Positions 1-8,700 of a DNA stretch of 64,000 nucleotides are shown here, one piece after another. The DNA comes from UBA1794 sp031552405 (GTDB lineage: Bacteria > Bacteroidota > Bacteroidia > Bacteroidales > Bacteroidaceae). Both the position numbers and the translations under genes were made by a program. Positions within the stretch are counted from its first letter, which is position 1. The number at the start of each line of letters is the position of its first letter. Below the pieces are notes generated by a model that saw only the letters and a program-made list of their open reading frames with translations, searched no databases and had not been told where the DNA came from. The DNA lies in NCBI GenBank assembly GCA_031552405.1, contig JAVBMN010000029.1, forward strand, positions 1-64,000, in the 5' to 3' direction.

Positions 1-241
1 TAGCGTAACCTCCGGATAGTAACCTCCTTCTCTTCCTCCCTTCCCTGAAAGGGATGAATTGGAACAGTCTGAGTAAAGCAGGCAAGGACGTAGTCCATAC
101 GCTGCCCCTGTTCAACCCACTTCGGGGTTGCCAAGGAGAGACTCACTTTTACCCCCAGTAGCTTCACTTCGTTCCGCACTACTGGGGGTTATTAAAGTTG
201 AAGCCCATGCGGGCTATCTTCATCGTTAGACTATGTAAGGT
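1..241. other. Non-coding stretch with three successive hairpins
   Basis: I see no credible gene here. Three inverted repeats follow one another: CAACCC/GGGTTG (113-118 with 125-130), an 11-bp perfect stem (151-161 with 179-189) and AGCCC/GGGCT (202-206 with 211-215). They lie directly before the truncated Bro-N gene. From memory, similar hairpin-rich leaders precede phage-antirepressor-like genes in other Bacteroides-type genomes, which would suggest a mobile or repeated unit; this is inference. The left edge is cut by the window. Confidence 0.4.
151..189. repeat. 11-bp inverted repeat
   Basis: Left arm ACCCCCAGTAG (151-161) and right arm CTACTGGGGGT (179-189) pair perfectly around a 17-nt loop. 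The RNA would form a strong hairpin. No T-tract follows on the + strand (TATTAAAG), so a terminator is not obvious; a repeat-element terminus or an attenuating leader for the next gene are alternatives. Confidence 0.55.
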
Positions 242-619
242 ATGAGTATGAATTTAACAATGCAACCTACTTTTCGGATTGACCCGAAAGTTCGTTCCGT
301 CTGGGACGATGAAACTGAGAAATGGTATTTCTCAATAGTGGATGTGGTATCTATCCTTACAGATAGTTTGGATGGACGAAAATACTGGAATAAGCTTAAG
401 CAAAGACTCAAGGAAGAAGGAAATGAAACGGTGACAAATTGTCACCAGTTGAAAATGCGTGCCGCTGATGGAAAAATGCACCTTACCGATGTGGCTGATA
501 CAGAGCAGCTATTTCGCTTAATACAATCCATCCCTTCCCCAAAAGCAGAGCCTTTTAAAGTATGGATGGCGCAGGTTGCATCAGACAGACTGGATGAAAA
601 CAAGCAAGAACAGCCGTAA
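242..619 (+). pseudogene. Truncated Bro-N (phage antirepressor-like) protein
   Basis: The 125-residue product carries a Bro-N-type domain over roughly residues 8-105, with the typical FSIVDVV segment near residue 30, an ETVTNC segment, and the block ending SIPSPKAEPFKVWMAQVA. Family members in Bacteroidota are usually about 270-300 residues. This one stops a few residues after the domain, and the last residues (NKQEQP) resemble material from further along in relatives, suggesting an internal deletion. Bro-N domains bind DNA and occur in phage antirepressors and in many chromosomal genes of unknown role. The start could be the ATG at 242 or at 248. A functional short form is possible but less likely. 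Confidence 0.6.
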
Positions 620-720
620 ACCTTTCTTGTCGAGCTGACAGAACAATTCTTACTCCCATATTGTTATCCTTTCAAACTACTGCCTTACTGTTTATCGCAG
701 CATTAAAAACAAATGTATTT

Positions 721-1110
721 ATGGATGATTCAAAAAAGCTATCGGAAAAGTTTCACGAGGTTCTTACGCATGAAGGAGTTGTTTCAGTTGTATCATGGGC
801 GGAAGGTGAAGCGCATGTAGCCAATACATGGAACTCTTATCTTGTGGTAACTCCGGATGAACGTATATTGATCCCTGCTGCAGGGTTTCGGAAAACCCAA
901 AGAAATGTAGCAATAAACAACCGTGTAAAGCTCACTGTGGGAAGCAGGGAAGTCTTGGGATACAAAGACTATCAGGGAACCGGGTTCCTTGTGGATGGAA
1001 CTGCAAGATATCTGGAATCAGGTGAGGAATACGATAAGATGAAAGAAAAATTCCCGTTTTTGTCAAGGGTGGTAGAGATTACTGTCGTAAAAGCAAAGCA
1101 GACAATATAG
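721..1110 (+). CDS. FMN-binding split-barrel (pyridoxamine-oxidase-like) protein
   Basis: A 129-residue protein of the small FMN-binding split-barrel family. The HVANTWNSYL block, the KTQRNVA segment, the GSRE strand and the GTGFLVDGTA segment match the layout I remember for the Desulfovibrio FMN-binding protein, including length. It probably binds FMN as a soluble dimer; the substrate is unknown. The frame opens at a TTG at 661, but homology begins after the ATG at 721, which I chose. It stands alone, about 100 bp after the Bro-N remnant and 120 bp before ald. The 620-720 gap holds nothing I recognise. Confidence 0.75.
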   Translation: MDDSKKLSEKFHEVLTHEGVVSVVSWAEGEAHVANTWNSYLVVTPDERILIPAAGFRKTQRNVAINNRVKLTVGSREVLGYKDYQGTGFLVDGTARYLESGEEYDKMKEKFPFLSRVVEITVVKAKQTI

Positions 1111-1183
1111 ACTTGTATGCTATTGTAGCTACTACTTTACAGAAATAATCATTCAATTCTCCTCCTCTTTTTTATCTTATTCG

Positions 1184-1191
1184 TACATTTG
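1184..1191 (+). promoter_or_regulatory. Bacteroides-type -7 box for ald
   Basis: TACATTTG matches the Bacteroides sigma-ABfr -7 consensus TAnnTTTG and lies 40 bp before the ald start. I do not see a clear TTTG -33 element 19-21 bp upstream, so the call rests on one box plus position. Confidence 0.4.
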
Positions 1192-1231
1192 CAGCGATAA
1201 AAGAAAACGAATCTTTAATGTCGATCAAAGT

Positions 1232-2338
1232 ATGAACATCGGATTACCCAAAGAAATAAAGAATAATGAGAGTCGCGTAGGTCTGACACCTGCAGGAGTA
1301 AAAGAACTGACAGACAGAGGACATGCCGTATATGTGCAGCGTAACGCGGGTTTCGAAAGTGGGTTTCCGGATGAAGAATATGTAGGGGCGGGAGCTATCC
1401 TGCTTGATTTCCTGGCAGAGGTGTACTCCATTGCCGATATGATTGTAAAGGTAAAAGAGCCTGTAGCACAGGAATATCCACTGATAAAACCCGGACAGCT
1501 CCTTTTTGCCTATTTCCACCTGGCTTCGGATGAAGCTCTTACCGGGGCTATGATAAAGAGCAAAGCAGTATGCCTGGCCTATGAAACAGTGCGTGCTGCC
1601 GATGGCTCATTGCCCCTGCTGGTTCCCATGTCGGAGATAGCCGGGCGAATGGCCGTACAACAAGGTATCCGCTTCATGGAAAAGCCGCAGGGAGGCAAGG
1701 GTATGCTCATCGGGGGCGTGCCCGGTGTGAAACCCGCCAAGGTGTTGATTCTTGGCGCCGGTGTGGTAGGTACCAATGCTGCGCAGACGGCTGCCGGGAT
1801 GGGTGCGGATGTAACCATAACCGATATATCGCTTACCCGCCTCCGTTACCTGGATGATGCACTTCCCAAGAACGTAAAAACCCTGTACTCTTCGCGCTAT
1901 AACATAGAGAAAGAGCTTGCTGTGAGTGATCTGGTAATAGGCTCCGTATTGATACCCGGTGCCCGATGTCCGCATCTCATTACCCGGGATATGCTGAAAC
2001 TGGTGCCTAAGGGTACCGTCTTTGTGGATGTAGCCATCGATCAGGGAGGCTGTTTCGAGACCTCGCATCCCACTACACATGCTGAGCCGATATATGAAGT
2101 GGATGGTGTATTGCATTACGCCGTGGCCAATATTCCCGGTGCAGTAGCCTATACCTCTACGCTGGCCCTTACCAATGCCACCCTTCCCTACGTGTTGAAA
2201 CTGGCCGATAAAGGCTGGAAAGAAGCCTGCAGGCAAGATCCGGGACTGGCCTTGGGCTTGAATGTGATAGATGGAGAGATTGCCTGCAAAGAGGTGGCGG
2301 ATCTCTACCATCTCTCTTATGTTCCCGAATGCGTGTAG
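1232..2338 (+). CDS. ald: Alanine dehydrogenase
   Basis: A 368-residue NAD-dependent alanine dehydrogenase (L-alanine to pyruvate and ammonium, reversible; cytoplasmic). Residues expected from characterised AlaDH enzymes fall at the canonical numbers: R15 and K75 for substrate binding, catalytic H96 and D270. The Rossmann glycine motif GAGVVG is at 175-180. Length and full co-linearity indicate an intact enzyme, and the ATG at 1232 gives the usual N-terminus (MNIGLPKEIK). It appears monocistronic; a 208-bp gap with its own -7 box precedes the next gene. It would link amino-acid nitrogen to central carbon metabolism. Confidence 0.95.
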   Translation: MNIGLPKEIKNNESRVGLTPAGVKELTDRGHAVYVQRNAGFESGFPDEEYVGAGAILLDFLAEVYSIADMIVKVKEPVAQEYPLIKPGQLLFAYFHLASDEALTGAMIKSKAVCLAYETVRAADGSLPLLVPMSEIAGRMAVQQGIRFMEKPQGGKGMLIGGVPGVKPAKVLILGAGVVGTNAAQTAAGMGADVTITDISLTRLRYLDDALPKNVKTLYSSRYNIEKELAVSDLVIGSVLIPGARCPHLITRDMLKLVPKGTVFVDVAIDQGGCFETSHPTTHAEPIYEVDGVLHYAVANIPGAVAYTSTLALTNATLPYVLKLADKGWKEACRQDPGLALGLNVIDGEIACKEVADLYHLSYVPECV

Positions 2339-2438
2339 CGGGAGTTGTAGAGGGAATACTCTCTCTTTTGCTACCTCCACTTTGCAGAAAAAGAAACTGT
2401 TTTCAAGTCGGAAGCCTTCCTACTGATTACTTTTTTAT

Positions 2439-2446
2439 TAACTTTG
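2439..2446 (+). promoter_or_regulatory. Bacteroides-type -7 box for the SDR/DUF4861 unit
   Basis: TAACTTTG matches TAnnTTTG. It lies about 100 bp before the SDR start, implying a leader of roughly 90 nt. No convincing -33 element is visible. Confidence 0.45.
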
Positions 2447-2546
2447 CCTCGTAAAGCGTGAAATATGTGCTCTTTATTGCAAAGTAAAGAGCTATATCAA
2501 TGCTTGATAATAGTCACAGATAACTTTATTAATACCTCAAAAAATT

Positions 2547-3338
2547 ATGGTAAAATTTTCATTAGAAGGTAAGGTAGCCCTTGTTACAGGTGCTTCTTAC
2601 GGTATCGGTTTTGGTATTGCTTCCGCATTGGCAGAGGCAGGTGCAAAGATTGTGTTTAACGACCTCAAGCAGGAATTTGTAGATAAGGGCCTGGCTGCAT
2701 ATGCCGAAAAGGGTATTAAAGCTCACGGATATGTGTGCGACGTAACCAACGAAGACCAGGTAACCGAATTCATCGCAAAGGTAGCTGAAGAAGTGGGCTC
2801 CGTAGATATTCTGGTAAACAACGCCGGTATCATCAAGCGTATCCCCATGCACGAGATGAGCGCTGCCGATTTCCGTCAGGTTATTGACGTAGACTTGAAT
2901 GCCCCCTTTATTATGGCGAAGGCTGTGATCCCCGGAATGTTGAAGAAAGGTCATGGTAAGATCATTAATATCTGCTCCATGATGTCTGAGCTGGGACGCG
3001 AAACCGTATCTGCATACGCCGCTGCAAAGGGTGGTTTGAAGATGCTGACCCGTAACATCTGTTCGGAATATGGCGAGCACAACATCCAGTGTAACGGTAT
3101 CGGACCGGGCTACATTGCTACCCCCCAGACCGCTCCTCTGCGTGAGCCTCAGGCTGACGGAAGCCGTCATCCGTTTGACTCATTCATCATCGCCAAGACT
3201 CCCGCTGCTCGTTGGGGTACGCCTGAAGACTTGCAGGGACCTGCTGTATTCCTCGCTTCCGAGGCCTCTAACTTTGTAAACGGCCACGTGCTTTACGTAG
3301 ATGGTGGTATTCTGGCTTACATCGGAAAACAGCCCTAA
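2547..3338 (+). CDS. SDR oxidoreductase, gluconate 5-dehydrogenase/KduD-like
   Basis: A 263-residue classical short-chain dehydrogenase. The NAD(P)-binding TGASYGIG motif is at 14-21, NNAG at 91-94, and the catalytic tetrad is N118, S144, Y157, K161. Bacteroidota relatives are usually annotated gluconate 5-dehydrogenase; KduD (2-keto-3-deoxy-gluconate 5-dehydrogenase) is the close alternative. The stop shares one base with the start of the DUF4861 lipoprotein (TAATG), so the two are translated together. With a pectin-type lyase 2.4 kb away, a role in catabolism of uronate-derived keto sugars is plausible, but substrate specificity cannot be read from the sequence. Confidence 0.85.
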   Translation: MVKFSLEGKVALVTGASYGIGFGIASALAEAGAKIVFNDLKQEFVDKGLAAYAEKGIKAHGYVCDVTNEDQVTEFIAKVAEEVGSVDILVNNAGIIKRIPMHEMSAADFRQVIDVDLNAPFIMAKAVIPGMLKKGHGKIINICSMMSELGRETVSAYAAAKGGLKMLTRNICSEYGEHNIQCNGIGPGYIATPQTAPLREPQADGSRHPFDSFIIAKTPAARWGTPEDLQGPAVFLASEASNFVNGHVLYVDGGILAYIGKQP

Positions 3339-4567
3339 TGAAGATGATTAAGAAGATCTTTTATCTGCTGCTGGCGCTTGTCGTAGCTACTTCCTGTACG
3401 GGAAAGAGCGTGACGGTGACCGTGACCAACAAATCGTCGATCGATCGTGACGGTGAATTGGTGTCAGTGTACAAGGAAACCGTGAATACGAAGCTGCTTA
3501 ATCACGATGATCTACCCCTTGTAGTACTGAATGAAGCCGGTGAACAGGTGCCTTACCAGATCACCAACGAAGGTGCCATCCTTTTCCCCGCTAAAGTAAA
3601 AGCCAAAGGAAAGGCTGTATATACCATCCAGCCTGGTGATCCGATAAAGGTGGATCCCTGCTGCTATGGAAATATATATCCCAAGCGTATGGACGACCTG
3701 GCCTGGGAGAACGACCGCATCGGTTGGCGTGCTTACGGCCCTGCCGTGCAGAAGCGTGGCGATCAGCTGTTTGGTTACGACCTCTGGAGCAAACGTGTGG
3801 AGTATCCTCTGTTGGACAAGCTTTATGAGATGGACAGACAGCTGAATGCAAAAAAGGCAGAGCTGGGTAAGGAAGGAAAGAAGATGACTCGTGAGGAAGA
3901 ACAAGCCATGTCTTACCACGTGGATCATGGGGAAGGGTGCGACTACTATGGCGTAGGACCTACCTTGGGAGCTGGTACCCCCGCTTTCATCTCCCCCGCC
4001 ACAGGCGAGTTCGTGTATCCGTATGCATATACCACCTGCACTGTCCTTGACAATGGACCCTTGCGTTTCAGTGCGCGCCTTACTTATGACTTGACGGTGA
4101 ATGATGTGCGTGTGCTTGAAACCCGCCTCATCTCCCTCGATAAAGGTTCACAGATGACCAAGAGTACTGTGTGGTATACCAATATCTTCAGCACCATCCC
4201 TTGGACTGCCGGCATTGTAATGCATAAGGGTAGTGATGAGGTGACCATGAATGCAGAAGAAGGCTATGCCGGATATGTGGAGCCCGAAGATCCCACAAAC
4301 GGTACTATGTACCTGGGATTGGTATTCCCCGGAGCGGTAGACGACGTACGTGTACAGCCCCTGCTTGAGAAAGAAACTGCGGCCCTTAAGGCAGGAGCTA
4401 CCGGCCACCTTATTGGCGTGGTGGATTACAATCCCCGCGACAAGGTAACGTATTACTTCGGTGCAGGCTGGAGCAAGCATGGCTTTAAGAACAGTGCCGA
4501 GTGGTTTGCCTACCTGAAAGACTTTGCAGCAAAAGCACGTACTCCATTGGAAGTGAAGGTGAAGTAG
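3338..4567 (+). CDS. DUF4861 family lipoprotein
   Basis: A 409-residue secreted lipoprotein: a hydrophobic leader ends in a lipobox with C20 (VVATSC), then a strand-rich body of the DUF4861 type (TVTVTNKSSIDRDGELVSV near the N-terminus). The reaction is unknown. I recall the family beside kduI/kduD-type genes and in pectin or uronate utilisation loci, matching the overlapping SDR gene here. The start (MKMIKK) overlaps the SDR stop by one base; a second ATG two codons on would also give a good signal peptide. A role with unsaturated uronate-containing oligosaccharides is inference from context. Confidence 0.75.
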   Translation: MKMIKKIFYLLLALVVATSCTGKSVTVTVTNKSSIDRDGELVSVYKETVNTKLLNHDDLPLVVLNEAGEQVPYQITNEGAILFPAKVKAKGKAVYTIQPGDPIKVDPCCYGNIYPKRMDDLAWENDRIGWRAYGPAVQKRGDQLFGYDLWSKRVEYPLLDKLYEMDRQLNAKKAELGKEGKKMTREEEQAMSYHVDHGEGCDYYGVGPTLGAGTPAFISPATGEFVYPYAYTTCTVLDNGPLRFSARLTYDLTVNDVRVLETRLISLDKGSQMTKSTVWYTNIFSTIPWTAGIVMHKGSDEVTMNAEEGYAGYVEPEDPTNGTMYLGLVFPGAVDDVRVQPLLEKETAALKAGATGHLIGVVDYNPRDKVTYYFGAGWSKHGFKNSAEWFAYLKDFAAKARTPLEVKVK

Positions 4568-4615
4568 CCGTGCAAGATATGATTTAGCCTTTCTCCTTCG
4601 TGGAGGTAAGGTATG

Positions 4616-4651
4616 CAAAGAGAGATTCCTAAAGGGGTCTCTCTTTGTTTG
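4616..4651 (+). terminator. Terminator hairpin inside the queG 3' end
   Basis: CAAAGAGAGA (4616-4625) pairs with TCTCTCTTTG (4638-4647) around a 12-nt loop and is followed by TTGTTT. It lies 48 bp after the DUF4861 stop and would end that + strand transcript. The left arm and loop cover the last queG codons and its TAG, so the convergent genes share this DNA. Confidence 0.5.
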
Positions 4652-5651
4652 TTTCAGACAGGGCGGCTTCGTGTATGTTGCGCATCAGCCCTTCGTACTT
4701 GCTCCGTTTCACGGCAGAGCCTTTAAAGAGCAGGCGGTACTGTTCAGGAGATAGATGCAGCCAGTCGTTTTTGCGCATCTGTAGCCGGGGGGTACTGGGT
4801 TGGAATTCTTCGGTAAGGGTGGGGGTGGCATGGCGGTTGTGCGGGCAGGCTTTTTGGCATTCGTCGCAGCCGTAGATGCGATGTCCCATGACTTGGCGGG
4901 CTTGCGCGGAGAGCGGGCCCCGGTTTTCGATGGTTTGGTACGAGAGGCATCTTTCCGCATCCAGTATAAAAGGCGAGGAGAGGGCTTGGGAAGGACAGGC
5001 CTCCAGACATCGTTTGCAGCTCCCACAGTGCATTTCCATGGGCTCGTCGGGTGGAAGACTTGTTTTGAGTAGAATCTCTCCCAGAAAGAAGCAGGAGCCC
5101 TTTCCCGGGAGAATGAGTTGCGTGTGCTTACCTATCCAGCCCAGTCCGGCTTTTTGTGCCCAGTAGCGTTCCAGTATGGGAGCTGTGTCTACACAGATTC
5201 TCCCTTCTGTTGCGGTCAGTGTACGGATGTAGTGGAGTAACTGGTTCAGTTTCTCTCTCATACAATCGTGGTAATCCTTGCCGTAGGCGTACCAGGCTAT
5301 CTGGAATTCGTGATCTGGAATCCGGGTGGAAGGATAGTAGTTCAGGACTACTACAATGACGCTTTTGGCACCTTCCAGGAGTTGCGAGGGGTTCATACGT
5401 TGTTCCCTGTAGCGTTCCATATACTCCATCCCGGCGTGCTTCCCTGTGGAGATCCAGTGGGTGAAGTGTTGCTGTACCGTATCTTCCACCTCTTCCACCG
5501 CAGCTATGCCACATGCGTCAAAGCCGAGGCGTAACGCTTCGGCTTTGATCTGCTGTTTCAGCAGGAAGGAAGGATGGGTCTGTTCGGTCAAGTTGTAATA
5601 CCTTTTGCTATATAACGTAAGTTCGGCTGATTTATTTAGTGGGGATACCAT
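4629..5651 (-). CDS. queG: Epoxyqueuosine reductase
   Basis: QueG performs the last step of queuosine tRNA modification, reducing epoxyqueuosine with cobalamin and two [4Fe-4S] clusters. The product has the QueG core with the VDTAPILER segment (catalytic Asp near residue 155), a first ferredoxin-like cysteine set CxxCxxCxxxCP (from residue 209) and a second (CDECQKACP, from 262). I place the start at the ATG at 5651 (340 aa): the frame stays open to a TTG at 5678, but that codon lies in the loop of the neighbour's terminator hairpin. It is convergent with the DUF4861 gene and appears monocistronic. Confidence 0.92.
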   Translation of the reverse strand: MVSPLNKSAELTLYSKRYYNLTEQTHPSFLLKQQIKAEALRLGFDACGIAAVEEVEDTVQQHFTHWISTGKHAGMEYMERYREQRMNPSQLLEGAKSVIVVVLNYYPSTRIPDHEFQIAWYAYGKDYHDCMREKLNQLLHYIRTLTATEGRICVDTAPILERYWAQKAGLGWIGKHTQLILPGKGSCFFLGEILLKTSLPPDEPMEMHCGSCKRCLEACPSQALSSPFILDAERCLSYQTIENRGPLSAQARQVMGHRIYGCDECQKACPHNRHATPTLTEEFQPSTPRLQMRKNDWLHLSPEQYRLLFKGSAVKRSKYEGLMRNIHEAALSETNKERPL

Positions 5652-5653
5652 TG

Positions 5654-5693
5654 AATATAACAAAGCCGGCCTGTCCAAAAGAGACAGGCCGGC
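5654..5693 (-). terminator. Intrinsic terminator of the PL11 lyase gene
   Basis: GCCGGCCTGTC (5665-5675) pairs with GACAGGCCGGC (5683-5693), an 11-bp GC-rich perfect stem with a 7-nt loop. On the - strand it follows the lyase stop by 27 bp and is trailed by TTTGTTATATT. It ends only a few bases before the preferred queG start. Confidence 0.8.
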
Positions 5694-5720
5694 CTTATGA
5701 TATAGATAGTATCCTTCTAT

Positions 5721-8700
5721 TTACTCAACGCTAATCTTGGCTGTACGTCCATCGGCATTGACGATGTAGACTCCTGTGGTCAAGCGGGTTTCAGGGGCGA
5801 TGTAGTCACCCTCTAACGTGTAGATGCTGATCTCATTGGCTCCCGGCACAATTACTTTGCCATCGACCACGTATACATTTGTCAATTGAGCTTCCACTTT
5901 ATTGAGTCCGGTAGGCATGAATATAACGCGCAGGAAACCCTTAGTTTCGAGTTCAGAAGCATCCCAGTAGAGACCCTTCTCTGCATCAATCACAAGGCTC
6001 TCCATGACGGGGGTCCCGGCGAAGGTCACTACATCTTGGAACAGCTGAATGCTGTCGCCCACGGCAGGTTCCCATGTGCTCCAATGGATACGGATAGTAC
6101 CGTTCATGGTGAATTTGTTGATGTTCTTCAGCGTGGTGTAGCTCTTAGCAGAGGAAATGCCAAACTCTACTACTGCGTCCTTGGCTATGGTAACACTCTT
6201 GTTGCCGAAGTTAAGAGTTCCGGTGGTAGCAGTAGCGGTAGTACCTACCAGAAGGGTAGCACCGGAACTGATGGTGTAAGCGCTGTTAGACAGTGCACCC
6301 GTTCCAGTAACACCACTCAGTGTAGCACCGGTCTTCACGGTGAGTGCACCCGTACCGAGTTTCACGGTGTTGCCGCTGATATGGAGTTGACCAGCTTCGA
6401 TGATCGTGGTGCCGGTATGGTCATGCGCACCAGTGAAGCTCACCTTTCCGCTACCGATCTTGGTAAAGTTGGAGTTGTCGGTAACAATACCACTCCAGCT
6501 CCAGTCGCTTTCATTACCCAGCTTCCAGGTGTTTGTTCCCGAAGCACCGTCATTGGCGAAGGAAGCAAAACCACCCAGTTTACCGCCACCCGATACTTTA
6601 CCGATTGTAAAGGTCTTACCAGTGTTCTGAACGGTGGTGGTGCTGGCTATGTCAAGTGTACCATTGGCCAGGCCTGTGGATGCGTCGAGTGTAAAGCGTG
6701 GCCCGGGATCATCGGTACCGTAACTTCCCACGGCCTTGATAATACCTGTAAACTGGCTCCAGTTGCCCTGTATACGGGTGCGGGTAGCGTACCAGCCTGT
6801 ACCCTTAATAACAGGACAATTGATGGTGAGGGTGCCTTCGCCTGTTACCTTATTAGAGAATGAGGCAGTATTCACAAGGGTTTGCGAACCGGTCTTGCCC
6901 TTGGGTACTTCGATGGCATAACTGCTACCGGCATTCTCAAGCAGAGCGCCGCCCTGGAATTCTACGGTTTTGCCCGGTACAGTGCTGGCCACACACTGCA
7001 CGGTTCCGGCAGCGACGATGAAACGATCCACAGTGTTGTTTATATTGAGCTTCATCCATCCTGCACCCTTCTTGGTAAGGGTGGTACCGCTGATGGCTTT
7101 GTTCACCACAAAGTCGCCGGCATTGTTGATGACACCACCGTCCTCACCCGCCATTTGCATGGGCGAACCTTGTGTGACGGTACCGCTGGTTTGAAGAGTG
7201 GCTCCATTCTCAATGACGAACTTGGCCGCAGCAGTATTGACACCTCCTAGTTGGCCGAGTGCCAGATTTGCATTGCTGAGGGAGGATACAACCAATGTTC
7301 CGCCGCTAATGCGTGTGCCGCCTGTGTAGGAGTTATCGGTTTTGACGGTAAGTGTGCCTGTACCACGCTTGACGAGTGTGGACGTGCCTATAATGCTTCC
7401 AGTGCCGCCGAAGGTGTAGGCTGCAGTTCCGTCTACGATGATGCTATCTGCCTCCAACTCGCCCTTGAGGCTCACGCTTTTCTGACTGCCGGTGGCATTG
7501 AAGAGTACCTTGTCACCTGTCACGAAGTACTCGGTGGTGGCGGTGGGATCGGTGGCTGAGGTGAAGTTGTTCGATAATGCGAAGTCCCACACAGCGCTCT
7601 CTTTGCCGTTCCAGATGATAGAGGCAGCCTCGCGGATGTCAGCAATAGTGAGGTAGAGGTGGTTGTTGGTATAGGAAAGCGCTGCTTTCTTGCTGGTGCT
7701 GACACCCTCGATAACGATGTCGGAGAGTGAACCGGTGAGCGTAGCAACCTCGCCGAGATCGTAGATTCCGGTTGTGAGGTCTTTGATCACGAATTCAATG
7801 ACAGGCGTGAGGTATTTGGGGCCGTAATTCCACGACTTGGTCTCGATCTTGAGGAGCTTGGTATTGATCTGGTCGGCCTTGAGATCGTTTGAGAGATCTA
7901 TCTGGAGACGTGAGCCAAAGCCAAGGATGAGAGAATCGGTGGTGATAGTGCCGATAGTGCCCTTGCCGCCCGGGCGGATGGTGGCATTGTAGTCTGCCTT
8001 GATGCAGCGGAACTGTCCCCCGTTGGAGTTAAGGCTGGTGTGACGGTTCAGCCAAAGGGTAGAACTGAGAAGCTTGCCGTTAAAGGTGAGCGTACCGTTC
8101 CACACATCGGTGTTACCCGTGTATTTCTGCTCCACGGCAGGCAGGATCAATTCACCCTCACCCTGTTTAATAAGACGCATAGGGCCGGCAAAGGCTCCTC
8201 CTGACACTGTGGTGGTGTAGGACTGAGAGACGGGTGCAATCTTCGTGCTGGTCTCGGAATTGTTCTGGCCCTGGGTCCATGAGGGGGCATTGAAGATTAC
8301 ATTCCACGGACGGGCGCCCTCTTGTACGGTGATAGCGTTGTCCTGATTCTCATGCACAAGCACTTGCTTGTCATTATAGGAAGAACCGATGGTGCCGTCG
8401 CCTGCTACAAGTTCACGACCGGTAGTGGTGAGCGTGGGAGGTGCCATAGTGATGCCTTCTAACTCTCCAAGGAAGTAGGATACGTGAGGAGGCTGGTTGT
8501 AGCCGATCGTTTCCCATACCATCGCCTGACGATACCCGTGGTCGTGCCACAGCGTAGGAATGCGATAGGTCGTAGTATAGTTACTAGTGTAGATACGCAT
8601 GCCTGTGCCATTACGGATGACAATTTCTTCGCGCCAGTCGCCAAGGATGTCACCGCTCATGCAAGGATTATTCTTAGAGTCATTGTTCATATTGCCCGCA

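Noticed and set aside
1607..2380. 257-residue - strand frame
   Set aside because: It lies antisense to ald; no homology and no promoter.
5886..6863. 325-residue + strand frame
   Set aside because: It is antisense to the repetitive tail of the PL11 protein; the biased composition keeps the frame open.
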